A stretch of DNA of 64,000 nucleotides from assembly GCF_001509405.1 (NCBI RefSeq), contig NZ_CP011502.1, positions 2,108,001 to 2,172,000 of the forward strand, written 5' to 3'. Below the pieces are notes generated by a model. It had not been told where the DNA came from. It searched no databases and was given only the letters and a program-made list of their open reading frames with translations. The position numbers were made by a program, and so were the translations under genes. Positions 9,046 through 16,786 of this stretch are shown here, one piece after another. How positions within the stretch are numbered: position 1 is the first letter of the stretch; each line of letters begins with the position of its first letter. This DNA is from Aeromicrobium erythreum (GTDB taxonomy: Bacteria; Actinomycetota; Actinomycetes; Propionibacteriales; Nocardioidaceae).

Positions 9046-10740
9046 TCAGGAGGCCCCGACGCGCAGGCGCGGCATCGGCAGGAGGAGGGCGCCCGGCGCG
9101 CCCTCCGGCACGACGGGCCGGTGCGGGGCGACGGCGTCGATCCGGCGGTACGTCGAGCCCAGCGGCGGACGCGGGTCGGGCTCGCCGCGGTTGGGCCAGA
9201 ACGACATCGCCCGTTCCGCCTGGGCCGTGATCGTGAGCGACGGGTTGACCCCGAGATTCGCGCTGATGGCCGAGCCGTCCGCGACGTGCAGGCCCTCGTG
9301 CCCGAACAGCCGCTGGTAGGGGTCGATGACCCCCTCCTGCGGCGTGGTGCCGATCGGACAGCCCCCGATGAAGTGGGCCGTGAGCGGGATGCCGACGAGC
9401 TCGCCGACGGAGCCGCCGGGCACGCCGTCGAGCTTGTCGGCGATCTCGCGGGCGACGTGGTCGGCCACGGGGATGTGCGACGGGTTCGGCGCGCCCGTGC
9501 CCTGCCGGCTGCTCATCCTGAGGCCGAACGGACCGCGCTTGAGGAACGTCGTGACGGAGTTGTCGAGCGACTGCATGACGAGCACCACGACCGACTGCTC
9601 GGCCCAGCGGCGCGGGTCGTGCAGGCGCAGCGTGCCGCGCAGCCCGAGGCCGCGGTAGCCGCGCAGCACCTTGCGCAGCTGCGAGCCGCCGCCGCGGTGG
9701 TCGGCCAGCGCCATGTTCATCAGGCTCAGCGCGCCCGAGCCCCGGCCGTAGCGGACGGGCTCGACGTGCGTCTGCGGGTCGGGGTGGAACGACGAGGTGA
9801 TCGCGACGCCGGGCGTGACGTCGGCGTCCTTGGCGCTCGCGCGGGCCGAGAGCACCGCCTCGGAGTTCGTGCGGCTCAGCTCGCCCAGCCGCTCGGAGAT
9901 CCCCGGCAGCGAGCGACGGCGGAGCCGGTGCAGCAGGTCCTGCGTGTTGAGCGCGTTGCCCGCGAAGACCACCTGGTCGGCGCTGAAGCGACGACGGCGC
10001 AGCCGGTTGCCCGTGCGTCGGGTGTGCACGACGTAGCCACCACCGCGCCGCGGACGCACGTCGGTCACCGTGGTGAGCGGGTGGACCTGGGCGCCGCCCC
10101 GCTCGGCCAGGTGCAGGTAGTTCTTCACGAGCGTGTTCTTGGCGTTGTGCCGGCAGCCGGTCATGCACGCGCCGCAGTCGGTGCAGGTGCGGCGCGTGGG
10201 CCCGGCGCCGCCGAAGTACGGGTCGTCGACCTCCTCGCCGGGACGGTCGCCGAACAGCACGCCGACGTCGGCGGCGTGGACCGTGTCGCCGACGCCGAGC
10301 CCCTCGGCGACCTCCGCCATCAGCCGGTCGGGCAGGGTCGTGCGCGGGTAGGTCGCGACGCCGAGCATGCGGCGGGCCTGGTCGTAGTGCGCGGCGAGCT
10401 CGTCGCGCCAGTCGGTGACGTGCGCCCACTGCGGGTCGTCGTAGAAGCCGTCGAGCGGCTGGTAGAGCGTGTTCGCGTACACCAGGGAGCCGCCGCCGAC
10501 GCCGGTGCCGCTCGCGATGAGGACGTCCTTGAGCGGCGTGATGCGCATGATGCCGAAGCAGCGCGCCCACGGGGCCCACAGGTAGCGACGCAGACGCCAC
10601 GACGTCTCGGGCAGCTCGTCGTCGGCGAAGCGTCGACCGGCCTCCATGACCCCGACGGAGTACCCCTTCTCGGTGAGCCTGAGCGCGGTCACGCTGCCGC
10701 CGAACCCGGAGCCGACCACCAGGACGTCGTAGTGCTTCAT
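9046..10740 (-). CDS. GMC-family oxidoreductase (cholesterol oxidase-like)
   Basis: The 564-residue flavoprotein starts MKHYDVLVVGSGFGGS, an FAD-binding GxGxxG at residues 10-15. It has a cysteine cluster CTDCGACMTGCRHNAKNTL in the middle, as in the Mycobacterium ChoD-type group, and the C-terminal GMC signature HFIGGCPIGTT followed by VADGSAISANLGVNPSLTI. It probably oxidises an alcohol to a ketone with reduction of flavin; a sterol is one possible substrate but not proven. An ATG 12 codons further upstream is open, but ATG 10740 lies seven bases after a TACGGT hexamer and starts exactly at the Rossmann fold. It is divergent from a TetR gene. Confidence 0.88.
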   Translation of the reverse strand: MKHYDVLVVGSGFGGSVTALRLTEKGYSVGVMEAGRRFADDELPETSWRLRRYLWAPWARCFGIMRITPLKDVLIASGTGVGGGSLVYANTLYQPLDGFYDDPQWAHVTDWRDELAAHYDQARRMLGVATYPRTTLPDRLMAEVAEGLGVGDTVHAADVGVLFGDRPGEEVDDPYFGGAGPTRRTCTDCGACMTGCRHNAKNTLVKNYLHLAERGGAQVHPLTTVTDVRPRRGGGYVVHTRRTGNRLRRRRFSADQVVFAGNALNTQDLLHRLRRRSLPGISERLGELSRTNSEAVLSARASAKDADVTPGVAITSSFHPDPQTHVEPVRYGRGSGALSLMNMALADHRGGGSQLRKVLRGYRGLGLRGTLRLHDPRRWAEQSVVVLVMQSLDNSVTTFLKRGPFGLRMSSRQGTGAPNPSHIPVADHVAREIADKLDGVPGGSVGELVGIPLTAHFIGGCPIGTTPQEGVIDPYQRLFGHEGLHVADGSAISANLGVNPSLTITAQAERAMSFWPNRGEPDPRPPLGSTYRRIDAVAPHRPVVPEGAPGALLLPMPRLRVGAS

Positions 10741-10747
10741 GCCTGGC

Positions 10748-10790
10748 ACCGTACCCGCTTGTTGACACTTTGCCAATAGCGTTGTTCACT
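10748..10790. promoter_or_regulatory. Overlapping divergent promoters for the GMC and TetR genes, both predicted leaderless
   Basis: Forward: TTGACA (10762-10767), 17-base spacer, TTCACT (10785-10790), then six bases to GTG 10797. Reverse: TTGGCA (10771-10776), 17-base spacer, TACGGT (10748-10753), then seven bases to ATG 10740. Each -35 lies inside the other promoter's spacer, so the polymerases cannot bind together. GTTGACACT (10761) and GTTGTTCACT (10781) form an imperfect direct repeat 20 bases apart that may be the operator. Confidence 0.65.
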
Positions 10791-10796
10791 CGTCCT

Positions 10797-11375
10797 GTGA
10801 CCGCCGTCTCCCGCACCCGTCTCGAGCCCGACGCCCGGCGCCGCCAGATCGTCGAGGCCGCGCGCACGCTCTACGCCGAGCGCGCCTACGACGACGTCTC
10901 CCTCGCCGAGCTGGCGCGTGCCGCCGGCGTCACCCGCGGGCTCCTGCACCACTACTTCGGGTCGAAGCGCGAGATCTTCCTCGCCGTCATGCGCGACTCC
11001 ACGCTCATGCCCGAGACGGAGCTGCCGGACCTGCTGCACCTAACGCTCTCCGAGCGCGTGCGCGTGACGATGGACTGGATCCTCGACGCCGCGCAGACGT
11101 ACGGGCAGGCCTGGGTCGCGGCGTCCGGCGCCGCCGAGCTGCACGGGGAGTCCGACCTGCAGGTCGTGGTCGACGAGGCCGACGACCGCGCCGCCCGTCT
11201 CGTGCTCGACGCCGTCGGGCTCCCCGACTCCCCCGTGCTGCGGGCCCGGCTGCGGGCCTCGGCCGCGTACGTGAAGGCGCTGTGCCGCGAGTGGCTCCAG
11301 CGGGGCACGCTGACGCGCGACGACGTCCTCGACCTGCTCACCACCCACCTCGTCCACGTCCTGGAGGGCTCATGA
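10797..11375 (+). CDS. TetR-family transcriptional repressor
   Basis: The 192-residue protein has an N-terminal TetR DNA-binding domain (RRQIVEAARTLYAERAYDDVSLAEL, then AGVTRGLLHHYFGSKREIF) and an all-helical ligand-binding domain. It is the first gene of an operon with the monooxygenase (ATGA overlap at 11372) and is divergent from the GMC oxidoreductase, so it probably represses both units and responds to their substrate. GTG 10797 is preferred over an in-frame upstream ATG at 10770 because that ATG lies within the -10/-35 spacer of a near-consensus promoter whose transcript would begin at about the GTG. Confidence 0.92.
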   Translation: MTAVSRTRLEPDARRRQIVEAARTLYAERAYDDVSLAELARAAGVTRGLLHHYFGSKREIFLAVMRDSTLMPETELPDLLHLTLSERVRVTMDWILDAAQTYGQAWVAASGAAELHGESDLQVVVDEADDRAARLVLDAVGLPDSPVLRARLRASAAYVKALCREWLQRGTLTRDDVLDLLTTHLVHVLEGS

Positions 11376-12793
11376 CGTCCGTCGGCATCATCGGCTCGGG
11401 CTTCGGCGGCATCGCCGTGGCGGCCGAGCTCCTGCAGCACGGCCACGCCGACGTACGGCTGTGGGAGCGCGGCGACGACGTCGGCGGCGTGTGGCGCGAC
11501 AACACCTACCCCGGCGCCGGCTGCGACGTCCCCTCGCCGCTGTACTCGTTCTCCTTCGCCGTGAACACCGAGTGGTCGCGCCGGTACGCGCTGCAGCCCG
11601 AGATCCACGCCTACCTGCGGCGCACGGCCGACGACCTCGGCATCACGCCGCTCGTGCAGCTGCGTCGCGAGGTCGTCTCGGCGCACTGGCACGAGACCGA
11701 CCAGCAGTGGGAGGTCGGCTTCGCCGACGGCTCGCTCGAGCGGGTGCAGGTGCTCGTGAGCGCCGTGGGGCAGCTGTCGGAGCCACGGCTGCCCTCCATC
11801 CCCGGCATCGACGACTTCGAGGGCGACGCGTTCCACTCGGCGCGCTGGGACCACGACCTCGACCTGCGCGGGAAGCGGGTCGCCGCGGTCGGCGTCGGCG
11901 CGAGCGCCATCCAGTACGTGCCGCACCTGGCCGACGTGGCCGGCGAGCTGACGCTATTCCAGCGCTCGCCGAACTACATCCTGCCCAAGCCCGACGGGCC
12001 GCTCCCCCGCTGGTGGCGGCCGGGGATCCGGCTCGAGCGCCCGCTGTGGTGGACGTTCGGCGAGCAGTTCTCGCGAGGTCTCGACGAGGGCACGGTCGTC
12101 GGCGCCATCGAGAAGCGCGTGGCCCTCGCGCACCTGCACCGGCAGGTGCGCGACCCGCGCCTGCGCGAGGTCCTCACGCCCGACTACCCGATCGGCTGCA
12201 AGCGGATCCTGTTCTCCAACACGTTCTACCCGACGCTGGAGCGCGACCACGTCGACGTCGTCGCCGAACGCATCGTGCGGGTCGTCCCCGAAGGGCTCGA
12301 GACCGCCGACGGCACCGTGCACCCGGCCGACGTCATCGTCTACGGCACCGGCTTCGCCGCCCAGGACTTCCTCGACACGATCGACGTGCGCGGCGTGGAC
12401 GGCGAGGCCCTCGCCAAGCGCTGGGTCGACGGCGCGCACGCCCACCTCGGCATGTACGTGCCCGGCTTCCCGAACCTGTTCGTCTCCTACGGCCCGAACA
12501 CGAACCTCGGCGGCGGGTCGATCATCTACATGCTCGAGGCGCAGGCCCGGCACATGCGTCAGGTGCTCGACCGGATGCGCGAGGGCGCCCACGCCACGGT
12601 CGACGTGCGCCCCGAGGTCGAGGCCGCCTACGACCGGCAGGTGCAGGAGCGGCTGGAGAAGTCGGTCTGGGGCAGCTGCGACAGCTGGTACCGCCACCCG
12701 TCGGGTCGCATCACGTCGAACTGGCCCGGGTCGACGTACCCGTACCACCGCCGGGTGCGCTCGCTCGACGTCGAGGACTTCGCGTGGGCGTGA
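11372..12793 (+). CDS. Flavin-containing Baeyer-Villiger-type monooxygenase
   Basis: The 473-residue protein has an FAD Rossmann motif (IIGSGFGGIA, residues 6-15), a second dinucleotide motif (VGVGASAIQ) for NADPH, and between them the Baeyer-Villiger fingerprint FxGxxxHxxxW as FEGDAFHSARW. Such enzymes insert oxygen next to a ketone to give an ester or lactone, using O2 and NADPH. WERGDDVGGVWRDNTYPGAGCDVPS is typical of the class. It overlaps the TetR gene by ATGA and the following gene by GTGA, indicating tight co-translation. The logical flow with the GMC enzyme is alcohol to ketone to ester (inference). Confidence 0.93.
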   Translation: MTSVGIIGSGFGGIAVAAELLQHGHADVRLWERGDDVGGVWRDNTYPGAGCDVPSPLYSFSFAVNTEWSRRYALQPEIHAYLRRTADDLGITPLVQLRREVVSAHWHETDQQWEVGFADGSLERVQVLVSAVGQLSEPRLPSIPGIDDFEGDAFHSARWDHDLDLRGKRVAAVGVGASAIQYVPHLADVAGELTLFQRSPNYILPKPDGPLPRWWRPGIRLERPLWWTFGEQFSRGLDEGTVVGAIEKRVALAHLHRQVRDPRLREVLTPDYPIGCKRILFSNTFYPTLERDHVDVVAERIVRVVPEGLETADGTVHPADVIVYGTGFAAQDFLDTIDVRGVDGEALAKRWVDGAHAHLGMYVPGFPNLFVSYGPNTNLGGGSIIYMLEAQARHMRQVLDRMREGAHATVDVRPEVEAAYDRQVQERLEKSVWGSCDSWYRHPSGRITSNWPGSTYPYHRRVRSLDVEDFAWA

Positions 12794-13377
12794 GCTATCC
12801 CCCCGAGCCGTGGGACCTGCACGGCCAGGCGGTCGCGTCGGTGTTCCTCGTGCCCGTCCGGTCGCTGCCGGCGCCGCCGCCCGGCACCCGTGTCGTCTCC
12901 GTGGCGGGGCGGGCGGTCGTGACCGCCGCCTTCTTCCGGTACGAGGAGCCGAGCCCACTCGTCTACGACGAGGTCATGGCCACCGTGCTCGTGCGCCGCG
13001 GCGTGCGACCGCGCGTGTGGATCCCATGGATCTGGGTCGACAGCGAGGCGTCGCGCGACGGTGGGCGCGCGCTGTGGGCCATCCCGAAGGACCTCGCCCG
13101 CTTCGATGTCGAGCCGGGACGTCGGCACCGCGGCGACGGCCTCGCGAGCGTCGAGGTCGCGCGGACGGTGGGCCTGCCGGGTCGTTGGCCGCTCGCCTTC
13201 CGCGTGGTGCAGCGTCGGGGCGGGCGATCCGTCGTCACGTCCGTGCGCGGACGCCTCCGCGCGCAGCTGCTGCGCACGTCGTGGACGTTCTCGGGCCCGT
13301 TGTCGCTGCTCGCAGGACGGCGTCCGGTCGTGTCGGTGCGGGCGTCGAGGTTCCGGCTGCTGTTCGGTCGCGGGTGA
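12790..13377 (+). CDS. Acetoacetate decarboxylase-like beta-barrel protein
   Basis: The 195-residue product starts VSYPPEPWDLHGQAVASVF and contains FFRYEEPSPLVYDEVMATV and GRALWAIPKDLARF, the pattern of acetoacetate decarboxylase-fold proteins; the lysine in AIPKD occupies the place of the usual Schiff-base lysine region. Catalytic function is unproven, as many members of the fold are not decarboxylases. GTG 12790 overlaps the monooxygenase stop; a GTG two codons upstream is also possible. It is the last gene of the TetR-monooxygenase operon. Confidence 0.78.
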   Translation: MSYPPEPWDLHGQAVASVFLVPVRSLPAPPPGTRVVSVAGRAVVTAAFFRYEEPSPLVYDEVMATVLVRRGVRPRVWIPWIWVDSEASRDGGRALWAIPKDLARFDVEPGRRHRGDGLASVEVARTVGLPGRWPLAFRVVQRRGGRSVVTSVRGRLRAQLLRTSWTFSGPLSLLAGRRPVVSVRASRFRLLFGRG

Positions 13378-13419
13378 CCTCGGCTCGCACGTCGTCGCGT
13401 TCCACGGCACGGTGGTCCC

Positions 13420-13623
13420 ATGGCTGAGTACCGACTGACCACGGAGGACGGCGACGTCGTCGCCGAGGAGACGCTGGAGCACGACCAGGCGGCCGTCGCC
13501 TGGCGCTCGAGCCGACCGTTCGAGGCTCCCACCCCCGGCGAGGGCCGCGGGCTGCGCCTCGAGCGTCACACCGACCGCGGGTGGGTGCGCCTCGACCCGC
13601 TCGGCACGGCCGAGACCACCTGA
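13420..13623 (+). CDS. Small hypothetical protein (67 aa)
   Basis: The acidic 67-residue product (MAEYRLTTEDGDVVAEETLEHD...) has no signal peptide or membrane segment. Its third codon positions are GC-rich like the neighbouring genes, which favours a real gene. A CACGGT hexamer six bases before ATG 13420 could be a leaderless -10 element. Function unknown. It follows the oxidation operon by 42 bases and may be independent of it. Confidence 0.6.
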   Translation: MAEYRLTTEDGDVVAEETLEHDQAAVAWRSSRPFEAPTPGEGRGLRLERHTDRGWVRLDPLGTAETT

Positions 13624-13648
13624 CGCTCCCCTGCCCCGGGTCGCGGCC

Positions 13649-14134
13649 TCAGCCTGCGGGAGGGGGCTGCTTCGTCACGCTCACCCAGCCGACGGGTTCG
13701 GCGACGACCTCGAGCTCGTCGGGCGTGAGCTCGATGGCCGACGCCGCGTTGCCGACGGCCGGGTAGACCGACGGGAAACGACGCAGCGACTCGTCGAGGT
13801 GCACGGCCGCTCCGTCGGGGTTGGCGAACGGACACACACCGCCCGCAGGGTGGCCCGTGAGCGCCTCGACGTCGTCGGCCTTGAGCATGCGCGCCTTGAG
13901 GCCGAACGTCGCCTTGAAGGCCGCGTTGTCGACCCGTGCGTCGCCCGCGGCGACGACGAGGATGCTGGTGCCCGGCTCACGTCCGTAGAAGCCGAGGGTC
14001 TTCGCGATGCGCGCCGGCTCGACACCGAGCTCCGCGGCCGCCAGCTCGACCGTCGCGCTCGACCCGGACGTCTCGACGACGTCGCCGTCGCGTCCGAAGC
14101 GGGCGAGGTGGGCGCGGGCGCTCTCGATCGACAT
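13649..14134 (-). CDS. YbaK/EbsC-family aminoacyl-tRNA deacylase
   Basis: The 161-residue protein matches the YbaK/ProX editing-domain family: AAAELGVEPARIAKTLGFYG, the invariant lysine in that segment, VDNAAFKATFGLKARML and GHPAGGVCPFANPDG. Members hydrolyse mischarged tRNAs such as Cys-tRNA-Pro. ATG 14134 (MSIESARAHL) lies seven bases after a TACGAT hexamer (14142-14147, reverse strand), predicting a leaderless start. The open frame continues upstream through the tRNA-Val gene, so the longer ORF is an artefact. ATG 14143 (MAGMSIES) is a less likely alternative. Confidence 0.92.
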   Translation of the reverse strand: MSIESARAHLARFGRDGDVVETSGSSATVELAAAELGVEPARIAKTLGFYGREPGTSILVVAAGDARVDNAAFKATFGLKARMLKADDVEALTGHPAGGVCPFANPDGAAVHLDESLRRFPSVYPAVGNAASAIELTPDELEVVAEPVGWVSVTKQPPPAG

Positions 14135-14169
14135 GCCGGCCATCGTAGGGAGTGCGCAGCGAATGACGA

Positions 14170-14195
14170 GGCCCCCGGCTCGAGAGCCGGGGGCC
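14170..14195 (-). terminator. 26-base perfect palindrome downstream of tRNA-Val(CAC)
   Basis: Twelve bases of GGCCCCCGGCTC mirror GAGCCGGGGGCC, forming a very stable hairpin ten bases past the 3' end of the tRNA. It is well placed to terminate the tRNA transcript before the YbaK promoter. Confidence 0.8.
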
Positions 14196-14205
14196 TGCGT
14201 GTCGG

Positions 14206-14277
14206 TGGGCGATACTGGGTTCGAACCAGTGACCTCTTCGGTGTGAACGAAGCGCGCTACCACTGCGCCAATCGCCC
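14206..14277 (-). tRNA. tRNA-Val (anticodon CAC)
   Basis: Read on the reverse strand, GGGCGAT pairs with ATCGCCC (7-bp acceptor), followed by discriminator A. The D arm is GGCGCAGTGGTAGCGC, the anticodon arm CTTCG-TTCACAC-CGAAG gives CAC, and the T arm contains GGTTCGAACC. CCA is not encoded. It is nearly identical to the tRNA-Val(GAC) at 15448 apart from the anticodon arm. Confidence 0.96.
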
Positions 14278-14318
14278 GGGGACGTCAGAACCTTACTCCA
14301 CCCCGTCTCGAGGTCGAG

Positions 14319-15155
14319 CTACGGGTCCGACGTCTTCGCGGCCTCCCGCGCCCAGATGGCCTGCGCACGCTGCGTGACGGGCCCGGGAGCCGCGGCGACG
14401 GGTCGTCCGTCGACGTGCGAGATGGCCTGGATGTCGCGCGTCGTGCCGACGAGGACGACCTCCTCGGCGTCGGCGAGCACCTCGATCGGCGCGTCACGCT
14501 CCACGACGTCGAGCTCGTCGGCGAGCCACTCGAGCGCCAGCGCCCGGGTGATACCGGCCAGGCAGCCCGACGCGAGCGTGGGGGTGACGAGGGTGCCGTC
14601 GAGGACGTACATGATGTTCGAGCCCGTGCCCTCGCACAGGTGGCCCTGGGTGTTCGGCATGACCGCCTCCGACGCGCCCGCGGCGCGCGCCGCCTCGACC
14701 ATCCTGGCGTTCTCGGCGTAGGACGTGGTCTTGAGGCCCGACAGCGCGCCGCGCTCGTTGCGGGGCCACGGCACCGTGATGATCGTGGCGACCCTCGGCG
14801 GCTTCTGGGCCGGCTCGGTGACGACGACGTGGGTGAGCCCGTGGTCGCCGCGGGGCGAGCCGAGCGGACCCCGACCCGACGTGACGGTGATCCGCACCCG
14901 TCCGAAGGGGAGGTCCTGGCCGTCCAGGGTGGCGTCGATCCCCTCGCGCAGGAGGCCGAGGTCGGGCCGGCCGATGCCGAGCCCTTCGGCGGAGCGCGCG
15001 AGCCGGTCGAGGTGGCGCGTGAGGGCGAACGGCTGCCCGTCGTCGACGGCGACGGTCTCGAACACGCCGTCGCCCACGACGAGCCCGTGGTCGAGCACGC
15101 TGAGGGCCGGTTCGTCCGGTGATTCCAGCAGTTTTCCGTTCAGCCAGGCACGCAT
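14319..15155 (-). CDS. Class IV aminotransferase / aminodeoxychorismate lyase-like
   Basis: The 278-residue protein has the fold-type IV PLP pattern: LDHGLVVGDGVFETVAV near residue 21, the PLP lysine in SGLKTTSYAENARMVEAA, EAVMPNTQGHLCEGTGSNIMYVLDG and the cofactor-binding SGCLAGITR. Members are 4-amino-4-deoxychorismate lyase (folate synthesis), branched-chain or D-amino acid aminotransferases; the length and GDGVFET favour the lyase, but this is not certain. ATG 15155 sits six bases after TAGGGT (15162-15167, reverse strand), predicting a leaderless mRNA. Confidence 0.9.
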   Translation of the reverse strand: MRAWLNGKLLESPDEPALSVLDHGLVVGDGVFETVAVDDGQPFALTRHLDRLARSAEGLGIGRPDLGLLREGIDATLDGQDLPFGRVRITVTSGRGPLGSPRGDHGLTHVVVTEPAQKPPRVATIITVPWPRNERGALSGLKTTSYAENARMVEAARAAGASEAVMPNTQGHLCEGTGSNIMYVLDGTLVTPTLASGCLAGITRALALEWLADELDVVERDAPIEVLADAEEVVLVGTTRDIQAISHVDGRPVAAAPGPVTQRAQAIWAREAAKTSDP

Positions 15156-15248
15156 GGCCCCACCCTAACGCGCCCGCCCGGACCCCCCTGTTTGGCCGCC
15201 GCAGGGGCATGTACTAATGTTTCATCTCGCGCCGGGAACGGTGCGAAT

Positions 15249-15320
15249 GCGGACATAGCTCAGTGGTAGAGCATCACCTTGCCAAGGTGAGGGTCGCGAG
15301 TTCGAATCTCGTTGTCCGCT
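15249..15320 (+). tRNA. tRNA-Gly (anticodon GCC)
   Basis: Acceptor GCGGACA pairs with TGTCCGC; anticodon arm TCACC-TTGCCAA-GGTGA gives GCC; the T loop is GTTCGAATC. CCA is not encoded. First of a Gly-Cys-Val cluster. Confidence 0.96.
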
Positions 15321-15347
15321 CGGAGAGGGTCCCCATACCCATCCAGC

Positions 15348-15418
15348 GGTGGGTTGGCCGAGAGGCGAGGCAACGGACTGCAAATCCGTGTACACGGGTT
15401 CAAATCCCGTACCCACCT
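15348..15418 (+). tRNA. tRNA-Cys (anticodon GCA)
   Basis: Acceptor GGTGGGT pairs with ACCCACC, discriminator T as expected for tRNA-Cys; anticodon arm ACGGA-CTGCAAA-TCCGT gives GCA; T arm CGGGTTCAAATCCCG. CCA is not encoded. Confidence 0.96.
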
Positions 15419-15447
15419 CGATCCCCCAACAGAACAGCACCACCCAC

Positions 15448-15519
15448 GGGCGATTGGCGCAGCGGTAGCGCGCTTCCCTGACACGGAAGAGGTCACTGGT
15501 TCAAACCCAGTATCGCCCA
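15448..15519 (+). tRNA. tRNA-Val (anticodon GAC)
   Basis: Acceptor GGGCGAT pairs with ATCGCCC; anticodon arm CTTCC-CTGACAC-GGAAG gives GAC; T loop GGTTCAAACC. A CCA follows discriminator A at 15520-15522, so the 3' end may be encoded. Confidence 0.96.
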
Positions 15520-15528
15520 CCACCAAGA

Positions 15529-15557
15529 AGCCCCGGAATCCCAAAGATTCCGGGGCT
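15529..15557 (+). terminator. Terminator after the Gly-Cys-Val tRNA cluster
   Basis: AGCCCCGGAATC and GATTCCGGGGCT form a 12-bp stem with a CCAAA loop, followed by CTTCTCG. It lies ten bases after tRNA-Val(GAC). Confidence 0.85.
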
Positions 15558-15682
15558 CTTCTCGTGGTAGCCACCAGTACTCGCGCGGTATCCGTGCGGC
15601 GGGAGTCTGCGCACGCGGGTCGGAGGCACTCGGCACTCGACTGCGCCGTGCAGCCGGCCGCCCGGTCTGAGACCGTTCCAGC

Positions 15683-15919
15683 ATGAAACGCAGCCCCGAC
15701 GAGTCGCCCCGCTGGCGACGCAAGAGGTTGAGATCACAGGCCCGGTCGGAGATCGCCCTGGGCGCTTGCTCGATCCTCTTCTGGATGATGCAGATCTGGG
15801 CGGGCTCCACGGTGGGCCGGCAACCGGGATGGCCCACGTGGACCGGCATCGCCGTGGGCTTCGCTCTCATCGCCTGGGGAGTGCGTCGATACCGCGCCAA
15901 CATCGACCCCCGCTCGTAG
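15683..15919 (+). CDS. Small membrane protein (78 aa), unknown function
   Basis: A very basic N-terminus (MKRSPDESPRWRRKRLRSQ) precedes two hydrophobic segments, roughly residues 24-42 and 53-66, suggesting two membrane helices with cytoplasmic ends. Third positions are GC-rich in the hydrophobic part, which supports a real gene. GACCGT (15671-15676) lies six bases before ATG and is part of the palindrome CGGTCT-G-AGACCG (15663-15675), a possible operator over the promoter. First gene of the atypical stretch after the tRNA cluster. Confidence 0.5.
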   Translation: MKRSPDESPRWRRKRLRSQARSEIALGACSILFWMMQIWAGSTVGRQPGWPTWTGIAVGFALIAWGVRRYRANIDPRS

Positions 15920-16351
15920 CGGCGACTCTCCTCGACGATCCGAGCAAGCAGACAGCAGCGCGGCGAGTTCCCTCGATCCGCCGACGACACCGCACCAGTC
16001 AAAGATCTCGGCGTGGTTCCGTGCATGGCCGGGAGCAGCGGCAGGCGTGAGGCAACGATCGGAGGAGGTCACCTGGCCCTCGGCCCCTTTGGCGGGATCT
16101 TCGTGGGTCTGCCCGAGGATGAACCACGCTTCAGGACCTACCGAGACGTGGCAAGGATCGTGCCGCTCGGGCTGTGGGTGGGGCTTCAGACGGCGACCGC
16201 GCTCGGTCGGTCAACGCACCTGTGTCTGTATGGCGTCGGCGCCGAACACCACATCCCCTCGCGGCGAACCACTCCCGGCACGTCGTCGGTGGGCGCCACC
16301 AGGATGCTGTCGACGGCCGTGGACCCTCGTGTCCGCGCGATGGGCCACCGA
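15920..16351. other. 432 bases without a supported gene
   Basis: Open frames exist in both directions (for example forward from 16013) but their products lack recognisable motifs, membrane segments or consistent GC3 pattern. No tRNA-like fold or repeat was seen. It lies in the atypical 15.6-20 kb stretch. Confidence 0.5.
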
Positions 16352-16471
16352 CTACTTCCGGCGGCTGCGAAGGACAAGCACCACGACAGCCGCTACGACG
16401 ATGATGGCGACGCCGGCGGCGCCCGAGAAGCCGCGGTCTCCTGAGGAGACCGCGGTCGTCAATAAGGTCAT
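16352..16471 (-). CDS. 39-aa single-pass membrane miniprotein
   Basis: On the reverse strand ATG 16471 opens a 39-residue ORF: a polar start (MTLLTTAVSSGDRGFSG), a continuous hydrophobic helix (GVAIIVVAAVVVLVL) and the basic tail RSRRK, the expected topology for an inner-membrane miniprotein with its C-terminus inside. AGGA lies five to six bases before the start. The stop of an upstream mini-ORF overlaps its ATG as ATGA. A 25-base perfect inverted repeat (16431-16455, arms CCGCGGTCTCCT) lies within its first codons. Function unknown; a chance ORF cannot be excluded. Confidence 0.45.
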   Translation of the reverse strand: MTLLTTAVSSGDRGFSGAAGVAIIVVAAVVVLVLRSRRK

Positions 16472-16551
16472 GTCCGGATCCTGCGCGACGGAGGCTGCCA
16501 CCGCACGTCAGAACAGACGCCCCACATGTGCCCGGACGCGCGATCGACCAT
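16468..16551 (-). CDS. 27-codon mini-ORF overlapping the membrane miniprotein start
   Basis: ATG 16551 (MVDRASGHMWGVCSDV...) ends in TGA sharing ATGA with the start at 16471. A TATAGG sequence lies four bases before the ATG. Translation is unproven; it is listed because the overlap repeats a pattern seen elsewhere in the window. Confidence 0.25.
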   Translation of the reverse strand: MVDRASGHMWGVCSDVRWQPPSRRIRT

Positions 16552-16786
16552 GCCCCCTATAGCTCCTGTGACGCTCTCCGTCCCGACACGACGGGGGTAC
16601 CTGAGCCGACCTGCACCGAGCTGATCCCTGGCACGGAATAGCACCGTGCTCACGTCCAACTGCCGCCCACAGCCAGAAACTCCGAACCTCGCGCGGTTCT
16701 GTGTTCCCCGCTCGGCCACTTGCCGGCCGCGCGCGCGAGCCCGACTCCCAGCCGCAGCGTCAGAACGCAGACCTAGGGTTTGCGAC

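Noticed and set aside
14135-14263. N-terminal extension of the YbaK gene
   Set aside because: The extension reads through the antisense of tRNA-Val and the terminator palindrome; the conserved protein starts at 14134.
15448-15522. tRNA-Val(GAC) as an attachment site for an integrated element
   Set aside because: The only other copy of its 3' end is the genuine tRNA-Val(CAC) on the opposite strand; no integrase or excisionase gene is visible nearby.
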